From NCBI GenBank assembly GCA_907164885.2, contig OU015496.1, positions 169,234,742-169,298,741 of the forward strand: a stretch of DNA of 64,000 bases, in the 5' to 3' direction. The notes beneath the pieces were generated by a model. That model saw nothing but the letters and a program-made list of their open reading frames with translations, searched no databases and was not told the DNA's origin. Numbering within the stretch: position 1 is the first letter of the stretch; every line of letters starts with the position of its first letter. Shown here piece after piece: positions 25,850 to 38,619 of the stretch. The position numbers were made by a program, and so were the translations under genes. This DNA comes from Dolomedes plantarius (taxonomy: Eukaryota > Arthropoda > Arachnida > Araneae > Dolomedidae).

Positions 25850-27240
25850 ACCACACGAGCGTTGGGTCACCCACAATTCAATGTTTATGCTCATCGCAGT
25901 TTCAGCTCATCGGCAAAATTGGTTTTTAAGTTTTACCTGGTCTAAAACGCTTCTTTGGTTGTTAAGATTCCCCGTCTGAGGATATGAAGGGTCCCTGACG
26001 CAATCGGGCATGGTAGGGCTAACTTGTTAGGAATGCTATGATGAGTGAAGTGGCACGTGTTTGTGCGTACTCCGTTCGGGCAAGGTTCGACAACAGAAAC
26101 GTGGACATGGCCAGGGCCGGATCATCGCATAGACAAATGAGACAAATGTCTAGGGCCCGGTCAAACTTTCTATTTTGAAAAGATTTGTAAATAAGATAGT
26201 TTACTTGTTAGATAGTACAACTGTATATAATAAATCTATAAATAGGCCTTTAGTTGCAAGTGTGAATTTTGAATTCTTTATTTTTCTACTGTAAGGGCAA
26301 GTTGAGGTTGAGAGGTAGGTCATTTACCATTATTATAACAATTTTATAATTTTGATTATTTGAGCTTGTTAAATTATATATTTTATTAAATATTTTATTA
26401 AATACTTTTTATAAATAAAAATTTAAGATTTGTTTTAGCTTTTCCCATTATTTAGTTTTGTTTTATTTTTGTGTGCTCTTTTTCTTGTGGGAGAGGGAGG
26501 GGGCCCGGTAAGAAGAAAATATCTAGGGCTCCAAAGTGGGTTAATCCGCCCTTGGGCACGGCTCGTTTTATTTTTATTTTTTATTTTATTATTTTTTTGT
26601 TGATTTTATTAGTCAAACCCCTTTTAATCTTTTTCTAAAATTTGAAGACTTGTTTGTTGAAGTTTTTCCCGGAAGATAAGGCGATGGTATGGTCCGAAGG
26701 AGTTTTGGGCACGCCACTTCACGCGGGAACAACGCAGGGGCGGGCCACAACTCGCAACGATGAACTTATTGTGAGTAAAGGAGAGACGGGCCCGGCTGTC
26801 GCCTCCTAAATTGACCAGTTACCTTTTTTCGGCTGAGTTGATTCCTAGATAGTCGCAGCTCCGATACCGAAAAATCATTTTGTTTGTTTGTTGAGTTTTT
26901 CAGGCCTCGCGTTTTCGTGCCAGTCTCACTAATTGTGCGTCATTGGGTATTTCCTTCTGCTGGCCTCTAGGGCATCCATTTTCGGCCTCTTACTTCTAAA
27001 TTTGTGTTATTCTAAATACTCTTCTTGCCATCTTAAATGGCCATTAAGCCAGTGAATTTGAGAGGTACACGCTTCTGCCCTGCTGTCTCTGTTGCTCTGA
27101 AGTGGGGACGCCAGGGGCTTGTTTTTTGTGCGTTTCGCAGAGCAGCGTCTGCGGTCTAACCCAACGGATGGGAATCTATACCTGAAAGGCCACTACATAG
27201 CCATGGCGGGTCCCATTTCGTGCCTTAGTAATTAAATGTT
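25850..27240. repeat. GC-richer unclassified block interrupted by a hAT MITE
   Basis: Sequence on both sides of 26109-26560 is more GC-rich and CpG-containing than its surroundings (for example CGCGGGAACAACGCAGGGGC near 26720). It reads like one older repeat split by the MITE. I could not assign it: no LTR, RT or transposase motif was seen. Confidence 0.3.
26109..26560. mobile_element. non-autonomous hAT-like MITE
   Basis: The ends read CAGGGCCGGAT and, reversed, CAAGGGCGGATTAA, each followed inside by AGGGCCC/GGGCCC blocks. The eight bases flanking each side (GACATGGC and GGCACGGC) agree at six positions, consistent with a decayed 8-bp hAT target duplication. About 450 bp, non-coding. Confidence 0.6.
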
Positions 27241-29311
27241 TATGAAGAATTCGAGGAAAAATCAATACAATATGGAAATGGGGGTTCATTTGCCATTAAT
27301 TAAATATTTCTTTGTAGTGATACATTGTTTAGTATTACTTATACGAAACACGCAGTTTCTTAAAATTCCTCTGATGATATTTTTATATTAGATTTCAGAA
27401 GTTGTGGGTGTTTGTTTGTTGCTTTCGCTGTCGTCTTATAGGTAGTTCAAATAACGAAGTCAAATTATCTATATCATTTCGAGAAGCAAGCTGTTTGATA
27501 TCTACACTCAAAGTTTTGATAGCATTCTTTTGGTTTACTTCTGTCTTTCAAAAGTACACGGACATTTCCCTTTCTTGTTCCTTAGCTTAGAGGGAAATTA
27601 TCAAGTCAGAGACACATTTCTTGAAAATAAAACACTTTTGACGTTTATAAAATGTTCCACTTCCAGCTGACAAAGGGCAGCAATATACTTAAAGGGGAAA
27701 TATGAATTCACTATGAAAAATTATTAAAAATTTTTGTATTATAATCTCTACTTTAAATTACTTTTCCCCAAACCTGGTAATTAGAATAATATTTATTTCA
27801 CTCGGAAAGTAAACTAACTAGGATCTTTTCATTGGACGTTCCCCAAGTATTAAATCCAACGTTATAATGTCGCCAATTGATAGCCTACCGGTATTGCCTT
27901 AACATTTAACTCAGAAAGCCCTATTTGAGAAATTCGTCGCATTATGCTGTTTCTAGTGATTTTAAAAGAACCGTTTTTCTATTAGTAAGGCATTATAAGT
28001 GACCTTTCTACCCTAATGAATCACAAACGAACGAATTCAAGTCTTTTTTTCTATCCGTTTAAATATCTTCTTTCATCAATATAACACGGTTTTAAGCATT
28101 TTAGGTAAATAATATTTATTTTAAATTATTTCAATTCGGATATTTACTGATTGGCTAGTATTTAAAAAAAATTCAGAAATTTGAAAATGTGTATCTTTTA
28201 AATGGTTGAAAGTAAAAAATTCCGATAGAAAGAATTTAAAAAAGCACAAAAATTCTTAATAAGAATTTTAAATTTTACCTTACATTTTTTTCTGGTAATT
28301 TTTTCTTTAAAATGTTATTGGTATGGTATTGAGGAGTCATAATGATGTTCAATTTTTTTTAAATGTCTAACAACTAGAAACTATTTAAAGGGTGGATGTT
28401 ATTAATTTATACAGTGGAAACAGTTTTTTTAATTCATTAAGTAAAAGACTTTGAATTTTTATTGTAAATAAAATAGAATAACTGACGCTTGGATATGAAA
28501 CAAAACCTCCCTTAACAGGAATATCTTAGGAACTCTCTTTTTAAAAGCAATTTAAAACTTTCATAATAAATTATTTATAATATTCCACGAAAAAATTATT
28601 GACCCTTAAATATTTGTCCGTAATTCTTTCCCTATAATTTCAGCTTAAATATAGATTTGATACTACTTATACAGGACCTTATAAATAAAACCACTCAAAA
28701 TTCCATGCTATCACGTGAGTCATTACGTGTTAACCTTTTTTTCTGATCACAGTTCTTGACCGCTTTCTTGCGGGTCAAGACCACACAGAGTCTGGAATAA
28801 GAAAAAGTAGAAGAAATCGCTTATGGCGCCAATATAATAACAACTTAAATTATAATTTTGTTTTCGCTCGTTTCGATTTAATTTATTCCACGGCGTTCCG
28901 GAAAGTTTTTAATGAAACTTTATGGACGTTCAGGAAGGTGGAGTAGGTTCGTAATCAAGGAAAATATCATTATAAAATATTTGTATGAACTACCTTTGGT
29001 TAAGAAACGTAATTTGGAAATCCATTCTGCTATGCACCTCAGTGAATACCCCAATTTATTAATGTTCAATGTTTTTAATAATGGTGGTCTGTGAAGATGA
29101 ATAAGGAACAGTGAAAGGAATAAACCAAATACATCACCAGATTACTCTCTCTGATCGTTCTTTCCATTAAAACCAGCTGACTCGTTCGTAATTTTTTGGT
29201 CTCCTGGTTGAATCAGTAACCCATGCTTTAAGTAGTAATTTTCTTGAACCAGTGTTTAATTCAATGGAGACCATTTAATCATTTTGTTTTATTTGTATAT
29301 TATTATGAAGT
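27241..29311. other. intron sequence, nothing recognised
   Basis: AT-rich. A short hairpin with stem TCTTGACC lies at about 28756-28780. The small open frames carry no motif. Confidence 0.4.
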
Positions 29312-29325
29312 GCTTTATAATATCA

Positions 29326-29605
29326 GACGCCCGTTGGCGCAGTGGTTAAAAGCATCAAGCTGCCACGCCACAGGTCCAGGGTTCGATTCTGCGACTGCGC
29401 AAGGTCGACTCAGCCTTTCATCCCTTGAGTGGGTCGATAAAATGAGGACCAAGCATGCTTGGGAACTAAACTCTGGAGGTCCCGCGTCAGGTTGACCACC
29501 TGCGTCAGGTTGACCACCCGAAGCCCACGGTCAAGAAAACGGAGATGGGCACTGCCGACCTTGGTCCACAGCGGACTGTTGCGCCATGAGTTAAGTTTAG
29601 TTTTA
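29326..29605 (+). mobile_element. tRNA-derived SINE, full-length (family 1)
   Basis: A tRNA-like head contains an A box (GTTGGCGCAGTGGTTAA) and a B box (GGGTTCGATTC), the internal promoter for RNA polymerase III. A unique body with CATCCCTTGAGTGGGTCGAT follows. It is flanked by a perfect 14-bp target duplication GCTTTATAATATCA (29312-29325 and 29606-29619). The intact duplication suggests a recent insertion. An internal short duplication (GCGTCAGGTTGACCACC) lies near 29483-29517. Confidence 0.92.
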
Positions 29606-30086
29606 GCTTTATAATATCATCAGTGGTAGATTAAGTGGCCTGTAGCTCAACCAAATTTTAATTTATTTTTGACAGAGCCCTCAATATTTGGATAAATACA
29701 CTTGGGTTCTTTCAGTATCCGATATTACAGATTTCCGCCTTTAAATAAATGTCAAACACGTTCTTTTATCCAAAAAACAGAGGTTACTGAATCAGTGCTT
29801 TTATTGGTAGCAACTGATTATCTTACCACTCTTCCCGTAAACAAATTGTGTTAAAATTTAAATTAAGCCAACCCCAATAAACATACTTCATTATTAAATT
29901 TATAATAATTAATAATTTTTTTATTAAATTAATAATAATTAAAATTTCAATAAGTCGGAGGGCTTTGTATGTTTGTTTCTTAGTCTCACTGTTACTACAG
30001 ACCAAAAACAACACTGGAAATACTGTTTTTAAACAATTCGTATTAATTAAAAGTATTACACAGTCTTCAACAGGCTTCATCATCGA

Positions 30087-30289
30087 TGGTGGATTGAGAG
30101 CGCTACAGTCAACTTTTGCTACACAAGGGTTGACGTTGACGTTTCCGGGACCTACAGTTTAAAGCCGATCTCGTACGTCTGCAAACATCTATGTCAACAA
30201 TGAGACTCGAACCCGTAGATTCTGGAACCAAATGCCTATACCTTAGCCATTTGGCCATCGCCTGGCACTTCAGCACCGAAAACGAGCAG
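30087..30289 (-). mobile_element. tRNA-derived SINE (family 2)
   Basis: On the minus strand there is an A box (GATGGCCAAATGGCTAAGG), a B box (GGGTTCGAGTCTC) and a body with GGCTTTAAACTGTAGGTCC. It is clearly related to the plus-strand copy at 51679-51834. Confidence 0.82.
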
Positions 30290-30589
30290 TAATTCATTAT
30301 TAGTATTTCCTTTAAGCTACAAAAAATTAAAATGGTAACTATATTAAGAAAAGTTGTTTGCAATGCATGATGAAGTAATAATCAGTTAACTTAAATTCCT
30401 CAGCTGAATCATGAAAACATGGAATTTCTTATACAAGTAGTTGAAAGGTTCTAATTTGAGAAAAAAATTGTGAACATTTTTTTTTTTGGGGGGGGGGCGG
30501 GAGGGGGGAATCCTAAACAACCCCCCCCCCCCTCAGTGGTAATTTAACTTTGAATATCAATCAACCGATGAGTATTTAAATTATAAATA

Positions 30590-30725
30590 CAGTGGAACCT
30601 TGATATAATAGAATTCCTTGATAAATCGAAGTTTTTCCATTCCCCTTGAACCTGCCTAACGCTCGCTTGCTGTTATTAAATCGAACCTCGGTACATCGAA
30701 ATCCTCGAATAATATTCTATTACTT
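30590..30725 (+). mobile_element. pogo-like terminus, one end only
   Basis: TA followed by CAGTGGAACCTTGATATAAT, with inner copies of ATCGAA-type repeats (AAATCGAACCTCGGTACATC), resembles pogo/Tigger ends in arthropods. No matching inverted end was found, so this may be a truncated copy. Confidence 0.4.
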
Positions 30726-31736
30726 TTAAACATGTATAATGAATACAATAACTTGGATCATGCGTAGCCCCCACGTTTTGAACGGGAAGTCTCGTGAAAT
30801 TACGCAGTTTCAGCGTGTTAACTATTGTTTCGATCTGTTTCCTCCCATAATGATATGCATTAAGTAACTTCCTAATTATTATGTTAAGTAACTGACAGTT
30901 TAAAATTTATTTGTTTTCTATTTCGATTTAAATATGTAGTTAGGTCTGCAAAACATGATAATTGATAGTACAAGTTCAAGAGTTAATATAATATTTAAGT
31001 AAAGATCCGGTTTCATACGGAGATATATTTATGAAATGGGAGGATTGTATTAACCCTTTGCACTTTGGAAATATTTTCTCATCTACTTCCTCCAACTAAA
31101 TAATTATAGAAACTTTGACATTTTGACTTTATAGAAACATTGTTTTTCTTTGACATTTTGTAAAGAAAATGTCATTTCTTTACGCTGAGAAAACAAACCA
31201 TTTGTAACTAAACTTATAACTAAATTATAATATTATTTATAGCTAAATTATTTATAACTAAATTTATTAACAAAATTATCAAATTTTACATTTGACAGTT
31301 TTTTAAGGTGTAATGCCACTTGAAACATACCAGTTGAAACATACCACTTGAAACATACCACTTGAATACACCAGCTAAAGAGAGACTGAGCTTCCTTTCT
31401 CATATTTTGAAAAGAAAAAAGAAACTAAAACTTGTCATCTTTGTATCGTGAGTAACACTGAGCTTAGAACCCTTCATGCAACTTTTGGTTTTACCACGGT
31501 AACTTAAAATTGAAATACAGATTTTTTTTTTCAAGTATTTCACTTTGTCGCTATCGGGTACCCTCCCTGGTCGCCATTAGAGTCGCATTTGAGTTTTGCG
31601 CATAATACATTGTTACAACCATGAATATGTTCATCACAGCTCAATTTTGAGCAATTGTTATAAAACTCATAATTACCATGCCAGCACAGCTGACATTCAG
31701 AGTGCAGAGGATTTCAAAAATGGAGCTGAAACCAGC
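30726..31736. other. intron or flanking sequence, nothing firm
   Basis: AT-rich. A local triplication of the form TTGAAACATACCA lies at 31319-31362. A T/G/C homopolymer cluster precedes this interval at 30475-30533. Confidence 0.4.
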
Positions 31737-31823
31737 TTAACCTTTAGCTTACGGGGCACATTTTTCCGACTCCTTCTTTGGAACGGGAAATTTCGTACCC
31801 CTTTTGTAAGACCGGCCATTGTG

Positions 31824-31892
<69 letters not shown>

Positions 31893-31903
31893 ATACATGT
31901 ATG

Positions 31904-31990
<87 letters not shown>

Positions 31991-32048
31991 GTTCTTGGGC
32001 CCGTATTCTTGGGATACATGTTATCCCACCCCGTAAGGAAAAGGTTAA
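31737..32048. mobile_element. TTAA MITE with (TA)n(TG)n core, intact copy
   Basis: It is flanked by TTAA (31737-31740, 32045-32048) and the inverted ends share CCTTT(AG/TC)CTTACGGGG. The core 31830-31987 is a TA, TG, TA microsatellite. The same two halves occur at 6108-6208 and 10711-10774. TTAA flanks suggest mobilisation by a piggyBac-type transposase, which is an inference. Confidence 0.75.
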
Positions 32049-32810
32049 CACATGAGGAAAGATCATACGCCCAGCTGATTAGGGAGTATGATCTTTTATA
32101 ATTACAATGAGTTCATAATTGCATTGAGCATAATTACAATGAGAAATTTCATAATTACAATGACATTACTTTCCTAATTAGGAGCATATGCAGCTATTCA
32201 CGGCACTGAACCAAATTACTCTCAAATCTGAGAGTAAACTATATCTGTTCTGAAACTATCAGATACTTGCTTTTGCTGATAGAACAGCACGGACATTTTT
32301 TTTCTAACTGATACCTAAACACGACGTCACATCTGTTGTAACCTTTAAACTTAATTCTCACTTTATAAGGTTTTCAAGCTTTCGATAATATTGACCATAA
32401 GCCACCACGCGAAAACCCGAAAAGAAAATTTCTCTCGTGCAGCAAACTTCCAGAAATTAGAGAAATGTATGTCGTAATTATTATTCCGTTCAGCAGTGCA
32501 ACGCACGAACAAGTATTAAAAACTATTACTACCTATTCTTCAAGAGTCACCTCATTAGCGTGCAACTGATGTTAATAGAAAATACTTACGAGAAGCTTTG
32601 TCAAGAGGTGAAATTCACTAATGTGTGTATATATAAATGTGTGCGTGGGTTTGCACGCGCTCTGCGAGCAATTTAAGATTATTTATGTATCATACTTTAT
32701 CTCTACGTAAACTCTTCCCAGAAAATGGAGGTATTTGACGAAGACATTTTTTAGAGCGTAAAAATTTTAAAAATCTTCAATTTAAAAAATCTTTTAAAAA
32801 TTATAAAATA
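32049..32810. other. nothing recognised
   Basis: AT-rich. A short local repeat, CATAATTACAATGA, occurs three times at 32095-32165. Confidence 0.4.
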
Positions 32811-33064
32811 TATTGCTCACTCCTTTCAACAACGCCATATCTCAAAAATCGACGATTTTTAGTTAAGCTTGTTTTTAGAATGTCCTTAAAGAGTAGTATA
32901 TCCATGCAAGGTCGTCATATCTCACCGCTCAAAATTTAGCCGCTAGAGAGCAGAAATAAAATTTATTTTCAATACATTTCAATGTACTTTTAAACTTTCA
33001 AATCACTCTCCTGAAAAATCTTGTTTTTTTGTGATATGACGTTGTTGAAAGGAGTGAGCGATAT
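32811..33064. mobile_element. small MITE with ~40-bp inverted repeats
   Basis: The left end TATTGCTCACTCCTTTCAAC and the reverse complement of the right end (ATCGCTCACTCCTTTCAACA) match over about 40 bp through CATATC-CAAAAA. TA is found at the borders, compatible with Tc1/mariner mobilisation. About 250 bp, non-coding. Confidence 0.65.
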
Positions 33065-33750
33065 GTGCTCTTCTATTCATTAATAAAAGGGTATTGTTAA
33101 ATGAGAGGAGCTAAGTTTAATCCAAAACGTCAAATTCCGCCAAGCTAGGTATTTTTCCTCATCCAATCCTTCCTATAAGAACATTAGATCTGGAAATCAT
33201 CAGTATATCAAAGAAAATTTCCCTCTATATTAGTCTAATGATTCTCACGTGCGAAGAAAGCAGTACCAGGATAATGTTTAAAGAACTAATTTGAGGGTGT
33301 CAATTATTTAAATGATTGAAATCGAAAATCTTATTTATAAACTACAGGATGAGTAATTCAAGGAATCATTACTGAATAGCAAAGTCCCTTTTGTAACTTT
33401 TTTTAGATTCAAGATGTTGCCCCTCTACTATCTTTTTATATTTGAAAATAGCTCTAAGTACCCAGTGAGAACACGGTGTATATAATAGACCAATTGAAGC
33501 AAGTCATTGTGACTAATTCGAAGTTCAACTTGTGACCAGTGGAATCAAATTAAAAAATTTCTTGATATTACTCAAACCCAACCACTCTACAATCTTATCC
33601 TTGTACCGTAGAATATTCAAAGTCACAAAGTTATTCAACATTTCTAAACCGAATTGTTAAGTCTGGGAGCAACCATTACTGGAATGTTTTCAGCAATTTC
33701 ATCTCTGACTAGAAGCAAAATCCTTAATATAATATGTGGATTTCACTTAC
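33065..33750. other. intron sequence, nothing recognised
   Basis: AT-rich. Its high end is the donor of the putative leader exon. Confidence 0.4.
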
Positions 33751-34250
33751 CTTGGTAATATCGCGTTTTATCCATATGTTCCAGAATGAATCCGCGAGAT
33801 CCAAGCAATACCTTCCAGGAGACAAATCATCCGTCGATATCGCAGGCCATGGAAGGAATCTGGGATTTGGTGTTTGGGCAACGGGAATTCCAGGACATAC
33901 TTTTAACACCCTCTTTTAGAAGAGTGTCTTGTGTCCACGCCAAACATTTTTAAGTGACATCCAGTGGTATATTTCAATTTGACCCAAGAATCCAGCAGCG
34001 TGGAACTCCCTGCTCTGGGCGTGCCTCGGACACAAGTGGATGGTTCGCTGCGTAGAGGTTCGAATTCAAAATGTGTTCCGTGACATCGTTTTCAGATTTT
34101 CAGTCTTTTGTTGTCGGCCCGTTTCGCGCTTCCAGCTCCTTTGTCCACCTTTTGTGGCCAAGATGCAGCCGGGCTCTCAGCACACACAACTCGTGGAATT
34201 CCGTCGTGGAGTCCTAATCAAAGTTCCAGCCCGGATCTGACGAGGTTTGT
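33751..34250 (-). promoter_or_regulatory. probable 5' leader exon and promoter region of protease A
   Basis: A strong minus-strand donor AACCAAG-type (TTACCAAG/GTAAGTG) sits at 33750. Upstream of it (higher coordinates, to about 34250) is a GC-richer, CpG-containing stretch unlike its AT-rich surroundings. The signal-peptide exon at 19495 has an acceptor and only six untranslated bases, so a separate leader exon is required, and this is the best candidate on the same strand. The frame across it (33909 down, PGIPVAQTPNPRFLPWP) has no known homology and would be an upstream frame. The transcription start is not defined; 34250 is an estimate. Confidence 0.4.
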
Positions 34251-34259
34251 TTCAGTCTA

Positions 34260-37200
34260 GGAAGCGGATGTCGTATTGTTGGTAGTTTATTCGAACAGGA
34301 AGCGACATTTCAATCACCTGAGAGTGAAGGCTGGTTGCAAATTGGTGTAACACATGATTGCTTTCACAGTTATGAAAATCATCGGGGAACTAATACAGCG
34401 CTTTAAGTATCACGGATAGCATACAGGGTCGCGTAAACGGAATGAAGTGAAGGAGTGCGATTATCGACCATTTCGAGGCAAGCATCACTTCGGCATGCCT
34501 TATAAAATACGTATACTAATCAATACGAATAAGCAGAGACAAGAGGCTAACACAAGATAGAAAGTTGGGGGTATCATGAAGTAATAAAAAATCTTTACAA
34601 TTGAGACCATACTAAAATTAATATTCAGAACTTTTCGATAATAAAAAGCCTCTTTAGACCAGAGTTTGGTTCACTTTACTTTCTGTAAAGAAACACCAGA
34701 GTTAAATGATATGTGCTCATCGCACTTTCATCTGTTGTCTGCAAGGGAATGCTCTCTCATACACTTACGAGCTGTTTGGCAACTCACCAACCGAAAATCA
34801 TAAAAATTTGTAAAGCAAGTCGCGTTTGTTTGCATTGCCCTAAATAAAAGAAACTAAGAAAAAACAATACTATACTTTTTTTGTGATCGAACTTTACTTC
34901 TTTTAATCCTAACAAATGACTTCATACATTTTCATCCAATGTTCTGTTGTTTTTAAAAAGTCACTCCCTGCGGGTATTATATAAAAGCTTTGCAGATCTG
35001 GATACAAGTTGAACATCTTTACTCTCTCATTATAAGAGGTTGATGTAATGTTGAACACGTGTCTTGAGTCTAAGAAATAGCGATTAAAATCTCTATGAAT
35101 GCATGATTTATTAAGAGGGCATGCATTCTTTAAGAGAAATAGTCTACAAGATTATCGGCACCATCCGACTGGTTGCCAGTTTAGTTGCATAGGAGGCAAT
35201 ATCACAACTCAAGTCTTCTGCTATATTTATGGACAAATAAAAATACGTATGAGGGGAACTTCTTGACTTTATATGGATAAGAAAAGCAGTGCATGCACTT
35301 TATTACTCAAAAATATCAGAGTTGGCATTCCATGAGAGTTTGGATCACCTTCGCAAATGGACGGTTTTTCTCAGAGAAGCTGTATCAATATTGGTGTTTA
35401 TGAAGAATTTATTCGTATTACTAATATTTTCTACATACAAAGGCAAAGTTATTTTAAAAAAAGGCTCTTTCTCCCATATCACTTCCACATAAAATCTCTT
35501 TGTCAATCCTTCATTTGTTTTCTTTCACATCTATTTTAATATTCTCCAGAGATTTAAAGAGAAAACCGGCATGAAATAGAACGATTGACACTGTACTGAA
35601 CTTTATGAAGTTCAGTGAAATTTGTATGAAAATTGAAATAATAGAACTTTATGAAGTGAACTATTATGACACTGTACTGAACTATATATAAGTGAAAACT
35701 TATCAAGAACAGAAGACACAAAAGCAGATGCCACTGATTCTGTCGTTATTAATTTTATCTTATGTGGATGTTTCCGATAGCTGAGTATATTGGCTCCTGA
35801 TGTCATCTATTGAGGACATTTTTGTGTTTTTCTATGTTTAATTGAATTATATATATTTAATATAAAATGTAATCTTAACTTTGTGAAATCAATCTGTTGG
35901 CATTACGTAATAGTCTTGTGAAACTTTTATCGGATAAATAGGAAACTTAAGATAATAAGGGCATTTCCAGAACTTAAAATATTTTACTTATTTATTAAAA
36001 CCTATGTCCTCCTATTCCCTTTAAAGCCTTATGTTTTGTATATGGCCCTATTGTCTCTCACATTCTGAGAACTTTACGTTTGTTTATCTTTATACTGGTA
36101 CTGCAAATCGAAATAAGAGTCCACGGGGAAGATTCTGTACATATACAGGTATGTGAAATGGAGAAATCAAACAACGTATTCGACTAAAATCCTATTGTTT
36201 TAGTTGATTGGTTTGGTTTGTTGGGGATTTTGTATCACAAGGTCCAAAATAAGACATAAAGCGCCAAACACAAGACCCTGTTATTTTAGATGTACTTTGC
36301 CTGATATTTCTCTGATGCATTCTTTGCTACTAAATATTGATTCTTCGTTTTTTTTATTTTGCATGCAATAAAGCTCTTGCACATACTCTCAATTGTGTGA
36401 GGTCAAGTATTTGCACATTTCCTTTATAAGTTTGGTACGTTTATAATTAAACATAATTGTCTGTTGTTATTTATGAGGAATGAGGAACATCAAATGTCTT
36501 AACGTGTCTATACTAATAAAGTCTGAGTTTTTCTCCATTTCATGACTTTTTCTCCATTCAAACATAAATTTTCATATCGAAAATAAGTGTACCCTCAATT
36601 TTGCGAGTTACTATGCTTTCAGACTTTTTTATCGTTTTTGTATTAAAGTGCATATAGTTTATGTCGGTTACCATTTTGCCGTAAAAATTAAGAAAGACTG
36701 TTTTGATTGCTTTAAATTTCTTGTTCAACAAAAAAAATGTCAAAATAATATTATGGTTCAATGGAAACTTTTACTAGGTTTTATCTCAAAGCTCAAGAAG
36801 AGACCAAGCACCCCATAGAGAAACTGAGCAACTTTGACGATTAATACACATTTTTAAGCATTTTTATTAGACATTTAAAATACCCTATCATAGAATCTCA
36901 CGTAGAGAAAGATAGACTACTTTTAGAAGCAAACAAAACGTAATACTATACTTTTCGGTAGTCAAAATTTGTATGAAAATTGAAAGCTAAAGACCAGATA
37001 TGCGAGTAACAATGTGCGGATAGACTTCACTATTAATAACATTACAATGAAGTTATCTGTTACTACCATCGCTGTTTATGATGTAATGAATACTTCCTTA
37101 AATTTTTTATTTTATTTTTTATTTTTTTTAAAGGCAGATCTTTAAATAAGACTTCGCAGCATACAAACACGGATAAATCATGATTAAGCAGGTTACTGAT

Positions 37201-37345
37201 AAATTTTCAATCACTGTTTCTTACATTTTACAATAATTCAAGCAATTTTTGTTTACTAATTGATCTTCCTATTCGCCCGCAATGTACAATAATGGTTGGT
37301 TAGTTTGGAAATTTAAGGTTACATTTTACTACAAAAAAGCTCAAT
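34260..37345. other. intergenic sequence, nothing recognised
   Basis: About 3 kb of AT-rich DNA without repeat ends or coding motifs. There is an 8-bp-stem palindrome (CTGAACTT-TATG-AAGTTCAG) at 35596-35615. Confidence 0.4.
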
Positions 37346-37400
37346 TGTCCGCGACCTACAGCTTAAAATCGATCTCAAACACCTATGCTTAGAGCTGAAT
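37346..37400 (-). mobile_element. fragment of SINE family 2
   Basis: GTCCGCGACCTACAGCTTAA followed by ATCGATCTCAAACACC matches the body of the family-2 SINE at 30140-30185. The tRNA head is missing. Confidence 0.5.
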
Positions 37401-38619
37401 TGTTGGTTCGTTTCGAGTGCGAAGGTCATCTTTTGGAGTACGAATTTGTACTGTAGAAAATTGTATCGAGGGGGCGCTGTGACGCCAGTACAGATGGAAA
37501 AGTTTTTGCTTCTCAGTTGGCTCCTCGCCCTCGTAAAAAGGGGTCATGTAACCCCCCGTTGGAATCCCTATCTGGGGAAGCATTTCTTTCTATATATGTT
37601 TACATATGTTATGCTACAAATAAACCAAAACGACCAATCTTCGTTGTCGTACATTCGTCGTAGTGAGCCAAAATTCGATATGTACTGTTGGGTATTTTTT
37701 TAATATAATACTTAGAAGTAAGTGTAAGAGCATTTAACAATCTCAAATTAGTATTCTGTTAGAAAATAGAACATCTGATGGTCGTGAAAATCAGGGTGCA
37801 TTTGTTTAAATGTTTATTATTTTATCTCGGGTGTTTAAGAGCATCAATACGGATATCCATGAAATTTAACACCAAATCAGAAAAGTTATTCATAATGCAC
37901 TTCACAATACACTGGGCAGAGTTTTCATTGGTTCCAGATAAAATTTCGTATCTTTTAATATATGTCAGTAAACTGCATCTGTAAAAAAATTATTTTGTGT
38001 ACATGATTTTTAGGAAAATTCTAACCTATAAAAACTCTTTAGAATTTTGTTCCTGTGTTGTTATGGTTAAAAACATAAGTAGATTTAAAGAAAATGGAAA
38101 ATCATGCATTGTAGGCTTCAGAAAAATAAGTTACATTACGTATGTTCCCTACAAAAATTCATATACGTATAAGTATCAGTTAATAAAAAACAGCTTTTTT
38201 AAGATCATCCTAACTAGAAACTAATCTTCAATTTACAACTAAGTTAAATATTGCAGTAAAATGTCAAAAAGGTTGCAGTTTGTGGAAGCAAGTATTAGCA
38301 GTGGTAAAATTATATATGGTATTTTTCTTTGGGGGGGGGGGGTGCTGTTTGTTTTGAAGTTGAGCTAAATAGCGTTATCTGATTAATAATGTAATACTAT
38401 ATTGGTTTACCATTACGTTTAGCCTACATTGTTAAAAATATACCCGATCAACCAAGAAATGCTTTACTAAAAATAATGTACTCAAGAGTAAAAGGAAACA
38501 TATATGGGTTGCATTTCCGTTTCTTGAATTTCAAATTCATGAGTATCCTCCCAAAATGGCGTCTCTGTCTGATTTATCTGACAACTGTGACTTGAAGATA
38601 CAAATTTGTGTTGTGAAAG
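37401..38619. other. nothing recognised
   Basis: A GC-richer stretch at 37430-37580 (GGGGGCGCTGTGACGCCAG) may be repeat debris. The minus frame there (GIPTGGYMTPFYEGEEP) has no family I recognise. A polyG run lies at 38331-38342. Confidence 0.3.

Noticed and set aside
29326..29398. A tRNA gene
   Set aside because: A and B boxes are present, but the sequence continues into a SINE body and is bounded by a retroposition target duplication. A functional cloverleaf was not evident.
31596..32101. Several long open frames with IYIYIY and VCVCVC repeats
   Set aside because: They are translations of the TA and TG microsatellite core of a MITE, open on both strands because the dinucleotides lack stop codons. 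The same applies at 1123-1362, 6861-7061 and 61804-62052.
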